Shown here: positions 17,847-27,142 of the stretch, piece after piece
Layout of the letters: the number at the start of each line of letters is the position of its first letter
Numbering within the stretch: position 1 is the first letter of the stretch
NCBI RefSeq assembly: GCF_030812785.1
Contig: NZ_JAUSTJ010000002.1
Span: 1,240,001 to 1,304,000, forward strand
Length of the DNA stretch: 64,000 nucleotides
Direction: 5' to 3'
Source: Sphingomonas kyeonggiensis
Lineage (GTDB): Bacteria > Pseudomonadota > Alphaproteobacteria > Sphingomonadales > Sphingomonadaceae
Notes under the pieces: generated by a model
Databases searched by the model: none
Told to the model about the DNA's origin: nothing
The model's input: the letters and a program-made list of their open reading frames with translations, nothing else
Position numbers and translations under genes: made by a program

Positions 17847-18596
17847 TCAGTGCGTGCCGTCGTTGAGGATGGCGAACACCTTCGCATGATCCCCGCGCGC
17901 CTCGGCGAAGCGCAGGAACTTGACCCGCTCGGTCAAATTCTCGGCCGCCCCTGCCTCGAGCTGCGCCATGGTCTCGGCGATATAGTCGGCGAGCGGCATC
18001 GAATTGGGGTTCTGGGCATGGCCCGGCATCAGGTCAGTCGCCACCGCCGGCGGGGCGATCTCGATCACTTCGACGCTCGTGTCCTTTAGCTGCGCGCGCA
18101 GCGACTGGGTCCAGCTGTGGATCGCCGCCTTGGTCGCGCAATAGCTGGGCGTGGCGACAAGCGGCACGAAGGCGAGGCCCGAGGTCACGGTCAGTACCGT
18201 GGCCTTGGGCTGAGCGAGCAGGTGCGGCAGCAGCGCGGCGTTGAGGCGGATCGGGCCGAGCAGGTTGGTCGCGATCGTCGCCTCGGCGATGGCAAGGTCC
18301 GATCCTTCAGCGGCGAGGTCTTCGGCCTGCATGATGCCGGCATTGTGGATCACCGCGTTCAGGCCCGGATGCGCCGCGACGATCTCGGCGGCGAAGCGGG
18401 CGATGTCGGCGGGATCGGAAACGTCGAGCGTCGCGGTGGCGATGCCCGGATTGGCGGCAGCGACGTCTTCCAGCGCGCTCGCGCGGCGGCCCGAGACGAT
18501 CACCTTGTTGCCGCGGGCATGCAGTGCCTCGGCGAGCGCGCGGCCGATGCCTGAGCCCCCGCCGGTGATCAGGATGGTGTTGCCGGTCATGTCCAT
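17847..18596 (-). CDS. Short-chain dehydrogenase/reductase, DltE-like
   Basis: A 249-residue Rossmann-fold oxidoreductase. ITGGGSGIGRALAEAL is the cofactor loop, and VIVSGRR implies NADP preference. NAG occurs in VIHNAGIMQ, and the active site is Ser in TVTSGLAF and YCATK (Tyr/Lys). Sequence resembles the COG3967/DltE group. The start MDMTGN has GGAGGAAGC 4 bp upstream; a longer frame runs into the divergent promoter. It is divergent from an HxlR-type regulator that probably controls it. Confidence 0.9.
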   Translation of the reverse strand: MDMTGNTILITGGGSGIGRALAEALHARGNKVIVSGRRASALEDVAAANPGIATATLDVSDPADIARFAAEIVAAHPGLNAVIHNAGIMQAEDLAAEGSDLAIAEATIATNLLGPIRLNAALLPHLLAQPKATVLTVTSGLAFVPLVATPSYCATKAAIHSWTQSLRAQLKDTSVEVIEIAPPAVATDLMPGHAQNPNSMPLADYIAETMAQLEAGAAENLTERVKFLRFAEARGDHAKVFAILNDGTH

Positions 18597-18694
18597 GAGT
18601 GCTTCCTCCGATTTTCGGTGGACGCCAGATATTGCCAGATGGTACCCGATGGGGAGTAGGCACCCAGAATATTTATACACACCTTTTGGAAACC
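18597..18694. promoter_or_regulatory. Divergent promoter with candidate HxlR operator
   Basis: This 98-bp spacer separates the SDR and HxlR starts. It contains an imperfect inverted repeat ATATTGCC...GGCACCCAGAATAT, with an inner GGTACC...GGCACC pair (about 18631-18675). HxlR regulators commonly bind palindromes in such divergent spacers. No experimental support. Confidence 0.4.
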
Positions 18695-19084
18695 ATGGCA
18701 ACCAACCCCCGTCACGACTATCCCGACCTCGACCCGCGGGTGGAGGCGCTCGTCACCGAGATCATCGGCCGCGTCGCCGACAAATGGACGATGATCGTGC
18801 TCGAGGCGCTGACCGAGCATGGCGAGCTGCGCTTCTCGAAGCTGCGCGCCGAATGCGGCGGGATCAGCCAGAAGATGCTCACCCAGACGGTGCGCGCGAT
18901 GGAGCGCGACGGGCTGCTGATCCGCACCGTCCACCCGGTGATCCCGCCGCGGGTGGAGTATCGGCTCACCGAGCTGGGCGGCAGCCTGGCCGAGGCGTTC
19001 TGCGGCGTATGGGTATGGGCGGCGCGCAACCTGGAGCGGATCGAGGCATCGCGGACGGCGTTCGATGCGCGGGACGCCGGCTGA
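18695..19084 (+). CDS. HxlR-family transcriptional regulator
   Basis: A 129-residue winged-helix protein with the HxlR pattern: ADKWTMIVLEALTEHGELRFSKLR, then ISQKMLTQTVRAMERDGLL and the wing VIPPRVEYRLTELG. No N-terminal sensing Cys is seen near the HTH. The start was set at MATNPRHDY; the longer frame reads through the shared promoter. Divergent arrangement with the SDR suggests it represses that gene in response to a reactive small molecule. Confidence 0.88.
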   Translation: MATNPRHDYPDLDPRVEALVTEIIGRVADKWTMIVLEALTEHGELRFSKLRAECGGISQKMLTQTVRAMERDGLLIRTVHPVIPPRVEYRLTELGGSLAEAFCGVWVWAARNLERIEASRTAFDARDAG

Positions 19085-19161
19085 ATTCAGCCCGTTTGGG
19101 AACGGATCCGGTTGATAACAGGTACTTGCCAAAGCCCCCGCATCATCCGACACAGCGCGCC

Positions 19162-19674
19162 ATGCCTGACAATGTGACGATCCGCCCCGCCACGCGCGAC
19201 GATCTGCCCGCGATCCACCCGGTGATCGAGCGCGCCTATCGCGGCGAGACCGCGCGTGCGGGATGGACGCACGAGGCCGACCTGATCATCGAGAGCCCGC
19301 GCACCGATATCGCGACCCTGACGGCGATCGTCGACGATCCCGACCAGCGCCTGCTGATCGCCGATGCCGGCGACCGTCTGCTCGGCTGCGTGCAGGTGAC
19401 CTCGAAGGGTGACGGCCTCGCCTATCTGGGCCTGCTCTGCGTCGATCCGACGCTCCAGTCCGGCGGACTCGGCAAGCAGCTGGTCACCGCCGCCGAGGAC
19501 TGCGCCCGTGACGTGTTCGGCGCCGACGCGATGGAGATGACGGTGATCGACAAGCGTACCGAGTTGATCGCCTTCTACGAGCGCCGCGGCTACCGCAATT
19601 CAGGCGAGAAGCGCGACTTCCCGGTGCCGCTCGATCCGCCTTTGTTCATGGACGTGCTGGTCAAGCCGCTTTGA
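19162..19674 (+). CDS. GNAT-family N-acetyltransferase
   Basis: A 170-residue acetyl-CoA-dependent acyltransferase. It has TIRPATRDDLPAIHPVIERA at the N terminus, the beta4 LAYLGLLCVDPTLQSGGLGKQLV with the QSGGLGKQL pyrophosphate loop, and FYERRGYRNSGEK near the end. The substrate is unknown. It lies between the HxlR gene and trpF with its own spacing, and I see no operon link. Confidence 0.85.
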   Translation: MPDNVTIRPATRDDLPAIHPVIERAYRGETARAGWTHEADLIIESPRTDIATLTAIVDDPDQRLLIADAGDRLLGCVQVTSKGDGLAYLGLLCVDPTLQSGGLGKQLVTAAEDCARDVFGADAMEMTVIDKRTELIAFYERRGYRNSGEKRDFPVPLDPPLFMDVLVKPL

Positions 19675-19755
19675 TGCCAGTGGAGCGGTCGTTCGGGATT
19701 CCCAGCGATCCTCGAAGTCCCTGGCAAAGCCCGGCTTTCCCGGCCGCTAACATTG

Positions 19756-19796
19756 CAGGGCTTGCGACATGGGGCGAACCTGCCCCAAGAGCCCTG
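19756..19796 (+). promoter_or_regulatory. Hairpin overlapping the trpF ribosome-binding region
   Basis: CAGGGCT (19756-19762) pairs with AGCCCTG (19790-19796), and GGGGC (19771-19775) with GCCCC (19782-19786), 3 bp before the trpF ATG. The only Shine-Dalgarno-like bases (AAGAG) lie in the 3' arm, so the structure could hide the start. An alternative in-frame ATG lies inside the loop region at 19769. Confidence 0.4.
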
Positions 19797-19798
19797 CC

Positions 19799-20437
19799 AT
19801 GCCCGTCACTGTCAAGATCTGCGGCCTGTCCACGCCCGAGACGCTCGATGCCGCGATCGCCGGCGGAGCGAGCCATGTCGGCTTCGTGTTCTTCCCGCCC
19901 TCCCCGCGCAATGTCGGGATCGAGCAGGCACGCGCGCTGGCGGCCCGCGTGCCCGACCATGTCACCAAGGTGGGCGTGTTCGTCGATCCCGATGATGCGC
20001 TGATCGAGGCGGTTACGGCGGCGACCGGCATCCGGACGCTGCAGCTCCACAAGACCGCGTTCGAGCGCGTCGCCGAACTGGACGGCCGCGGTCATCGCGT
20101 GTGGCCGGCGATATCGGTGAAGCGCGCGTCCGACCTCGCCGAGGGGGCACGCTATGCCGGCATTCCGGTCGATCGCATCGTCTACGATGCCAAGACCCCC
20201 GACGACGCGCTGCTACCCGGCGGCATGGGGCTGCGCTTCGACTGGACGATGCTCACCGGCTATCGCCACCCTGGCCCCTGGATGCTGGCGGGCGGGCTCG
20301 ATCCGGAGAATGTGATCCCTGCAATCCAGATGACCGGTGCCCGCCTCGTCGATGTCTCCTCGGGCGTGGAAAGCGCGCCGGGCGTCAAGGATGTTGCCAA
20401 GATCGCCGCATTCCTTAAAGCGGTGGCGCAATGTTGA
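19799..20437 (+). CDS. trpF: Phosphoribosylanthranilate isomerase
   Basis: Amadori rearrangement of PRA to CdRP in tryptophan synthesis. A 212-residue TIM barrel with the catalytic Cys in VKICGLSTP (residue 7) and the acid Asp in VYDAK. Phosphate-binding segments are AGGLDPENV and DVSSGVE. The start MPVTVKIC is standard. It is followed after 90 bp by trpB; the spacer contains competing hairpins. Confidence 0.95.
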   Translation: MPVTVKICGLSTPETLDAAIAGGASHVGFVFFPPSPRNVGIEQARALAARVPDHVTKVGVFVDPDDALIEAVTAATGIRTLQLHKTAFERVAELDGRGHRVWPAISVKRASDLAEGARYAGIPVDRIVYDAKTPDDALLPGGMGLRFDWTMLTGYRHPGPWMLAGGLDPENVIPAIQMTGARLVDVSSGVESAPGVKDVAKIAAFLKAVAQC

Positions 20438-20461
20438 GGCCGCTCGCTCCCGTCCGCATCG

Positions 20462-20515
20462 GATTTCGATGGCGTTGATCGCTCGCTCCCACGCCAGCGC
20501 CCGCCATCCGAAATC
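20462..20515 (+). promoter_or_regulatory. Competing hairpins between trpF and trpB
   Basis: Outer stem GATTTCGATGGCG (20462-20474) pairs with CGCCATCCGAAATC (20502-20515). The same TGGCG bases can alternatively pair with ACGCCA (20491-20496). CGCTCGCTCCC also occurs twice (about 20441-20452 and 20479-20490). Mutually exclusive stems upstream of trpB suggest an attenuator-like or RNA-processing element, but no leader peptide rich in Trp codons is visible. Confidence 0.4.
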
Positions 20516-20527
20516 AAGAGAGACGCA

Positions 20528-21747
<1,220 letters not shown>

Positions 21748-21751
<4 letters not shown>

Positions 21752-22143
21752 CCGCCGGAGCCGGCGTCAGCGAGCGCAGTTCGATGTTGCTCGGCTGGGC
21801 GATTCTCGCGCTGCTCGTCCTTGCACTATTCCCGCTCCAGCGCATTGTCGGCTTCGGCAATTTTGGTGTTGTGCTCCTCTATGCGTTCCTGTTTGCGATA
21901 GGCACGCGCCTTAGCCTTGCCGGTCCCCGCTTCCGCATCGCAAGGGTGGGATGGGCTGTGCTGTTTTCGGTCATGTTGCCGGTTGTCGCTACGCTTGTAG
22001 GTTTTCTGGGTGCCGAGGCATCAGACCTGCAGGAAGTAGGGCCGGTTGGAGCGTTTCTGATTTTTGGTTTCTACCTCGGCCTGCCTTGCCTGTTCTTCGC
22101 TGTGCTGATGGCATTCGTGCCCAACATGATTGAAATGCAATGA
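21748..22143 (+). CDS. Four-helix membrane protein inserted between trpB and trpA
   Basis: A 131-residue hydrophobic protein with about four membrane segments ([66 protein letters not shown]). No family is recognised. It starts with a GTG overlapping the trpB stop and ends overlapping the trpA ATG, so translational coupling through trpBA is kept. Its base composition looks lower in GC than the flanking trp genes, suggesting later acquisition. Confidence 0.7.
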
Positions 22144-22928
22144 GCCGCCTTTCCAACGCCTTCCCGGCGGACCGCGCCGCTTTGGTCACCTTCATCACCG
22201 CAGGCGATGGCGACACCGCCGCCAATCTCGACGCGCTCGTCGCGGGCGGTGCGGACGTGATCGAGCTGGGCATGCCCTTCACCGATCCGATGGCCGATGG
22301 TCCGGCGATCCAGGCGGCGAACCTGCGCGCGCTCGGTGCCGGCACGCGCACCGCCGATGTGCTGGCGATTGCGAAGGGCTTTCGAGAGCGCCATCCCGGC
22401 GTGCCGCTGGTGTTGATGGGCTATGCCAACACCATGACGCGTCCGACGCCCGAAGCCTTTGCCGCAAAGGCGGCGGAAGCTGGCGCGGACGGGGTGATCA
22501 TCGTCGATATCCCGCCCGAGGAAGCACCCGAAGTCGCGCCCTTCACCGCGAACGGGATCGACGTCATTCGTCTCGCCACCCCGACCACCGATGCCGCGCG
22601 CCTGCCGGCGGTGCTCAAGGGCGCCTCGGGCTTTCTCTATTATGTTTCGGTCGCCGGGATCACCGGGCTGCAACAGGCGGCGCAGGGCTCGATCGAGGAT
22701 GCCGTGGCGCGGCTCAAGGCGGCGACCGACCTGCCCGTCGCGGTCGGCTTCGGCGTCCGCACGCCGGAACAGGCCGAGGCGATCGCGCGCGTCGCCGATG
22801 GCGTCGTCGTCGGCTCGGCAATCGTTGAACTCGTAGGAAAACACGGGAAGGATGCGCCGGAGCCTATCCGCGCCTATATCCGCTCCCTCAAGACGGCCGT
22901 GGAGGCCGCAAGGAAAGAAGTCGCATGA
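22140..22928 (+). CDS. trpA: Tryptophan synthase alpha chain
   Basis: Cleaves indole-3-glycerol phosphate to indole and G3P. A 262-residue TIM barrel. The catalytic Glu is in [15 protein letters not shown] and the catalytic Asp in [10 protein letters not shown]. Further motifs are [10 protein letters not shown] and [11 protein letters not shown]. It overlaps accD by 4 bp, an arrangement common in alphaproteobacteria. Confidence 0.97.
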   Translation: MSRLSNAFPADRAALVTFITAGDGDTAANLDALVAGGADVIELGMPFTDPMADGPAIQAANLRALGAGTRTADVLAIAKGFRERHPGVPLVLMGYANTMTRPTPEAFAAKAAEAGADGVIIVDIPPEEAPEVAPFTANGIDVIRLATPTTDAARLPAVLKGASGFLYYVSVAGITGLQQAAQGSIEDAVARLKAATDLPVAVGFGVRTPEQAEAIARVADGVVVGSAIVELVGKHGKDAPEPIRAYIRSLKTAVEAARKEVA

Positions 22929-23779
22929 GCTGGATCGATCGCGTCCGCAACGTCCTCGCCTTCACGCCGAAGAAGGAGACCCCCGACAATCTCTGGCACA
23001 AGTGCAAGGGTTGCGGGCAGATGACGTTCACCAAGGAGCTGGAGGCGAACCAGCATGTCTGCCCGCATTGCGATCATCATGATCGCATCGGCCCGGCGGA
23101 GCGCTTCGCCTATCTGTTCGACGAGGGCAGTTATACCGTGCTCGCCACGCCGAAGGTGGCCGAGGACCCGCTCAAGTTCCGCGACCAGAAGCCCTATCCG
23201 GCGCGCCTGAAGGCGGCGCGGACCAGCACCGGTGAGCAGGACGCGTTCATCAACGCCTCGGGCACGATCCTCGGCCGCAAGGCGGTGATCGGCGTGCAGG
23301 ACTTCGCCTTCATGGGCGGATCGATGGGCCAGGCCGTGGGCGAGGCGTTCATCCAGGGAGTCGAGGCGGCGATCGCGGCCCGTGCGCCGTTCATCGCCTT
23401 CACTGCTTCGGGCGGCGCGCGCATGCAGGAGGGCATCCTCTCGCTGATGCAAATGCCGCGCACCACCGTGGCGATCGAGATGCTCCACGACGCAGGGCTC
23501 CCCTATATCGTCGTGCTGACCGATCCGACCTCGGGCGGCGTGATGGCCGCCTATGCGATGCTGGGCGACGTCCAGATCGCCGAGCCGCGCGCGACTTTGG
23601 CATTTACCGGCCGCCGCGTGATCGAGAATACGATCCGCGAGAAGCTGCCCGACGATTTCCAGACCTCGGAATATTATCGCGAGCATGGCCTGATCGACAT
23701 GGTCACCCACCGCAAGGAGCTGCGCGAGACGCTGGGCCAGCTGATCGGGCTGCTGTGCGAGGGGAAGAAGGCGGCGTGA
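22925..23779 (+). CDS. accD: Acetyl-CoA carboxylase carboxyltransferase subunit beta
   Basis: Catalyses carboxyl transfer to form malonyl-CoA together with AccA. The product is 284 residues. An N-terminal Cys4 zinc ribbon (Cys27, Cys30, Cys46, Cys49) is followed by the crotonase-fold core ([49 protein letters not shown]). It overlaps trpA and is followed by a REPIN-like element and folC. Confidence 0.97.
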   Translation: MSWIDRVRNVLAFTPKKETPDNLWHKCKGCGQMTFTKELEANQHVCPHCDHHDRIGPAERFAYLFDEGSYTVLATPKVAEDPLKFRDQKPYPARLKAARTSTGEQDAFINASGTILGRKAVIGVQDFAFMGGSMGQAVGEAFIQGVEAAIAARAPFIAFTASGGARMQEGILSLMQMPRTTVAIEMLHDAGLPYIVVLTDPTSGGVMAAYAMLGDVQIAEPRATLAFTGRRVIENTIREKLPDDFQTSEYYREHGLIDMVTHRKELRETLGQLIGLLCEGKKAA

Positions 23780-23789
23780 GGCCGCACTA

Positions 23790-23895
23790 AGCCCCTCCCT
23801 TTCAGGGGAGGGGTTTGGGGTGGGGCATGGGTCTCACCGAGACTTTCGCTCGCGGATAGCCCCCACCCCAACCCCTCCCCTGAAGGGGAGGGGCT
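23790..23895. repeat. REPIN-like element, CCCCTCCC family
   Basis: AGCCCCTCCCTTTCAGGGGAGGGG at left and CCCCTCCCCTGAAGGGGAGGGGCT at right, joined by an inner inverted pair GGTTTGGGGTGGGG / CCCCACCCCAACC. The spacer centre is about 40 bp. Same direction genes (accD, folC) flank it. Confidence 0.85.
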
Positions 23896-23906
23896 AGAGT
23901 AAGATA

Positions 23907-25214
23907 ATGGCTGACCACGCAATTTCCTCCGACCCCCACGTCCAGCGCCAGCTCAACCGGCTGACTGTGCTCTCGCCGGGCGCGGATATCCTCGGGCTCG
24001 ACCGGATCGCCCGGCTGCTCGAGCGCGTCGGCAGCCCGCAGTTCGCCCTGCCGCCTGTGCTCCACGTCGCCGGCACCAATGGCAAGGGATCGACCTGCGC
24101 CTTCCTGCGCGCCGCGATCGAGGCTGCCGGCATGCGCGCGCATGTCTATTCGAGCCCGCATCTCGTCCGCTTCAACGAGCGTATCCGCCTGTCGGGCGAG
24201 CTGATCGCCGATGCGCTCCTGGCGCCTTTGCTCGAGGAAGTGCTCGATGCCGGCGGCGATATCGGCGCGAGCTTCTTCGAAGTGACCACCGCCGCGGCCC
24301 TCCTCGCCTTTGCCCGGGTGCCGGCGGATGCGCTGATCCTGGAGGTCGGCCTGGGCGGGCGGCTCGATGCGACCAATGTTGTCGCCCAGCCGGCGGTGAC
24401 CGGCATCGCCCAGCTCGGCATCGACCATCAGGCCTTCCTCGGTGACACGCTGGAGAAGATCGCCGCCGAGAAGGCCGGCATCGCCAAGCCCGGCGTGCCG
24501 CTGGTGACGATGCGCTATGCCCCGCACATCGCGGAGATCGTCGCTGCTGCCGGCGCGCCGGTGTTCGCGCAGGGCACCGCCTGGGACTTCGAGACGCGCA
24601 GCGACCGGCTCGTCTATCGCGATGCCCGGGGCGAGGTGGGGACGCCCCTCCCCGCGCTTGCCGGGCCGCACCAGCCCGCCAACCTTTCGCTCGCCATCGC
24701 GATGCTGCGCCACCAGCAGGCGCTGCCCGTGCCCGACGATGCGCTTGCCGCCGCGGCGAGGAATGCGCGCTGGCCGGCCCGCATGCAGCGGCTCGGCGAC
24801 GGCCCGCTGCTCCATTTGTTGCCGCCCGGCAGCGAGCTGTGGCTCGACGGTGGGCACAACGAAGCCGCTGCTGCTGCGGTGAGCGCCACGCTTGCCCAGG
24901 TCACGCAGGGACGCCCGGTGCAGCTCGTGCTCGGCATGCTTTCGAACAAGGACGCACAGGGCCTGCTCGCGCCGTTCGCGCATCTTGCTTCCGGGCTGCA
25001 CGCGGTGCCCGTGCCGGGGCATGAGCACCACGCCCCGCAGCGCCTCGCCGAAGTCGCGCAGATTCTCGGCATCCCGCACGCCGCGATCGCCCCCGACGTG
25101 CCCCGCGCCCTCACCGCGATCGCCCGCGAAGGCGGCGCGCCGGTGGTGCTGGTGCTGGGGTCGCTATACCTCGCCGGCACGGTGCTCGAGGCGAATGGGG
25201 AGCTTCCGGCGTAA
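23907..25214 (+). CDS. folC: Bifunctional folylpolyglutamate/dihydrofolate synthase
   Basis: Adds glutamate to dihydropteroate and folates using ATP. A 435-residue Mur-ligase fold with the P-loop HVAGTNGKGSTCAFLRA near residue 50. Further motifs are YSSPHLVRFNERIR, EVGLGGRLDATNV, GIDHQAFLGDTLEKIAAEKAGI and LDGGHNEAAA. The ATG lies 11 bp after the repeat element. The gene order accD-folC is typical of proteobacteria. Confidence 0.96.
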   Translation: MADHAISSDPHVQRQLNRLTVLSPGADILGLDRIARLLERVGSPQFALPPVLHVAGTNGKGSTCAFLRAAIEAAGMRAHVYSSPHLVRFNERIRLSGELIADALLAPLLEEVLDAGGDIGASFFEVTTAAALLAFARVPADALILEVGLGGRLDATNVVAQPAVTGIAQLGIDHQAFLGDTLEKIAAEKAGIAKPGVPLVTMRYAPHIAEIVAAAGAPVFAQGTAWDFETRSDRLVYRDARGEVGTPLPALAGPHQPANLSLAIAMLRHQQALPVPDDALAAAARNARWPARMQRLGDGPLLHLLPPGSELWLDGGHNEAAAAAVSATLAQVTQGRPVQLVLGMLSNKDAQGLLAPFAHLASGLHAVPVPGHEHHAPQRLAEVAQILGIPHAAIAPDVPRALTAIAREGGAPVVLVLGSLYLAGTVLEANGELPA

Positions 25215-25222
25215 GGCCTTTC

Positions 25223-25300
25223 GTTCCCCGGCGAAGGCCGGGGTCCAGGGTTTCTCTGCCGCCCGTCCGTTACCCTGGGCCCCGGCCTTCGCCGGGGAGC
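25223..25300. repeat. REPIN-like element, CCCCGGCGAAGGCCGGGG family
   Basis: TTCCCCGGCGAAGGCCGGGGTCCAGGG and CCCTGGGCCCCGGCCTTCGCCGGGGAGC, inverted arms about 22 bp apart. The stem is identical to the 30-bp repeats that flank the GIY-YIG gene near 58 kb. It lies 8 bp past the folC stop. Confidence 0.85.
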
Positions 25301-25407
25301 AGTTCACCAAACGCGACGAAACGCCGTTCGCATCGCTTCGCTCGTTATTGCGATTGACTATTAATTGCACCTGAGCAAGATTTCCGATCACAGCGATCGG
25401 AGTCCCC

Positions 25408-25839
25408 ATGACCGTCAGTGCCACGCTTACCGCCCTGCCCGAACTACAGCCCGAGGACCCCGGTGCGCGGCTGCTGTTGTTCGGCGTCCGCCAGATGGGC
25501 GCGCACGGGATTCATGATGCCTGCACGGCGCACGCCTTCGTCACGGCGTTCGGCAAGGGCTTCCAGCGCCCGCTCGTGCTGTTGCGCGCGCTGATGCAGG
25601 AGATGTCGGCGCTCTCCGCCGGGCCGATCCAGATCGCGCCCTGGTGCTGTGCGCGGATGACCGGAGCCGAGGCGGCGCTGCTCCAGGTAATCGGCAGAGT
25701 GCGGACCCAGCCCCAGCTCTCCGCTATGCTGCTCGCCGACATGCTCGGCGTGCGCGACGCCACCGGCGTGCTGATCACAGCCCATGCGCTCGCCAACAGC
25801 TTTGCCGATATGGGGCTGGCCCTCGACGCCGAGGACTAG
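25408..25839 (+). CDS. Conserved sphingomonad protein (DUF6628-like)
   Basis: A 143-residue soluble protein with a conserved core DPGARLLLFGVRQMGAHGIHDACTAHAF, then LVLLRALMQEMSA and PWCCARMTGAEAALL. From memory it matches a sphingomonad family annotated DUF6628; the number should be checked. Clustered Cys/His (HDAC, CC) might bind metal. No signal or membrane segment. Function unknown. Confidence 0.65.
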   Translation: MTVSATLTALPELQPEDPGARLLLFGVRQMGAHGIHDACTAHAFVTAFGKGFQRPLVLLRALMQEMSALSAGPIQIAPWCCARMTGAEAALLQVIGRVRTQPQLSAMLLADMLGVRDATGVLITAHALANSFADMGLALDAED

Positions 25840-25898
25840 GGTGTTTCGCTTTCAGAAGGCCGTGCTTGCCTGGCTGTTCCCCGGCGAGGAGCGCCGGA

Positions 25899-26384
25899 CT
25901 AGAACGCGTCCGGCGGCAGGGTTATCGCCTCGAGCTTCCAGGTCGCCCCCCGCATCCGGAACGCCAGCGCCGCCCCGTCGCTCCGGGTCAGCTCGAAGCG
26001 ATTGAGCGCGACGCGGCGATAGCGCATCTCGTTGGCCTTGAGCTTGATCGTGCCGGGGCGCTCGGTCTCGGCCAGCGGCGCGGCGGCGAAGATGAAGCGC
26101 ATCCCCTCGGGCGAGACCGCAGCATCGACCACCGTATCGGCGATCCCCGAGCGGACCAGCGCGCCCAGCACGCCGCCGCCCTCGCCATGCATCCGGGCCG
26201 AGAGCTGGGTCTTCACGCTGCCCCGTACCGCGTCGAAATCGACATGGCTGGCCAGCGCATCGACGTCGCGCGCCTCTGCCGCCCGCTTCATCTGCCACAG
26301 CGTGTAATAGGGCGAGCCCCAGACCCAGCCGCCACCGGCGAGCAGGACCAGTACAACCAAAGCGATAAGCCAGCGCTTCCTCAC
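25899..26384 (-). CDS. DUF2939-like membrane-anchored protein
   Basis: A 161-residue protein: one N-terminal membrane anchor (KRWLIALVVLVLLAGGGWVWG), then SPYYTLWQMKRAAEARDVDALASHVDFDAVRGSVKTQL, the characteristic DUF2939 opening. The start is a GTG overlapping the stop of the upstream TPR gene by 4 bp. Likely periplasmic-facing. The role is unknown. Confidence 0.7.
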   Translation of the reverse strand: MRKRWLIALVVLVLLAGGGWVWGSPYYTLWQMKRAAEARDVDALASHVDFDAVRGSVKTQLSARMHGEGGGVLGALVRSGIADTVVDAAVSPEGMRFIFAAAPLAETERPGTIKLKANEMRYRRVALNRFELTRSDGAALAFRMRGATWKLEAITLPPDAF

Positions 26385-27142
26385 GCCGTCACGCCCTTTG
26401 CGCGGAGCCCGGCCAGCGCCTCGGTCGCCCAGCGGTACATGTCGGCCTCCGCCGCGCGCTGCTGGCGATCCATCCGCTTCATCCGTTTCTCCACCTCTTC
26501 GAGCACCACCAGCGCCTTGCGATCCCAGCCCTGGTCGATCAGCAGCGCGGCATAGCGGCACCGCGCCTCCTCGCCCGGCATGCGGGTGACGACATCGGCG
26601 TAAAGCTCCAGCGCCTCTGGCTTGCGGCCGAGATGCTCGAGTGTCTTGGCGCGGAGCAGCTGCTGGCGGTCGCGCTCGCTCTGGCCGAGCGGTTCGGCGC
26701 TCTCGTCAAGCAGCGCCAGCGCCTCGGCTGCCTGCCCGGTCTCGTAGAGCGCATTGGCGAGCTTGTCCTGGGTGCGGGTGTCGGGATCGCCAGCGGTCAT
26801 CCGCAGCGACTCGCGGTAGAGCGGCACGGCCTCCTCGTGCCGGCCGAGCGCCGCCAGCGCATCGGCGACGCGCAGCCGGTTCGCGGCGGTATCGGCCAGG
26901 TCGAGCGCGCTACGGGCGGCGCGCAGCTCCCGCTCGGGGTCGAGCGCGGCCACGGCCTTGGCCCGCGCGGTGCGGACATGCCGGTTCTGCCCCAGACCGG
27001 GCAGGATCTCGACGAAGAAATAGGCGATGGCGCTGACCACGGGCAGGAAGATCAACGCAGTAACCCATAGCGGGTTGCCGCCCCGGCGCATCAGATGGAC
27101 GATACAGGCTACCTGCAGCGCAATGACGAGGAGATAGGGCAT
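26381..27142 (-). CDS. TPR-repeat membrane protein
   Basis: A 253-residue protein with two N-terminal hydrophobic segments (PYLLVIALQVACIVHLM, LWVTALIFLPVVSAIAYFFVEI) followed by about four TPR-like helical pairs (RVADALAALGRHEEAVPLYRES, KLANALYETGQAAEALALLDES, KTLEHLGRKPEALELYADV). It starts 1 bp inside the AmpG-like stop and ends overlapping the DUF2939 gene, so the three are one operon. Confidence 0.75.
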   Translation of the reverse strand: MPYLLVIALQVACIVHLMRRGGNPLWVTALIFLPVVSAIAYFFVEILPGLGQNRHVRTARAKAVAALDPERELRAARSALDLADTAANRLRVADALAALGRHEEAVPLYRESLRMTAGDPDTRTQDKLANALYETGQAAEALALLDESAEPLGQSERDRQQLLRAKTLEHLGRKPEALELYADVVTRMPGEEARCRYAALLIDQGWDRKALVVLEEVEKRMKRMDRQQRAAEADMYRWATEALAGLRAKGVTA

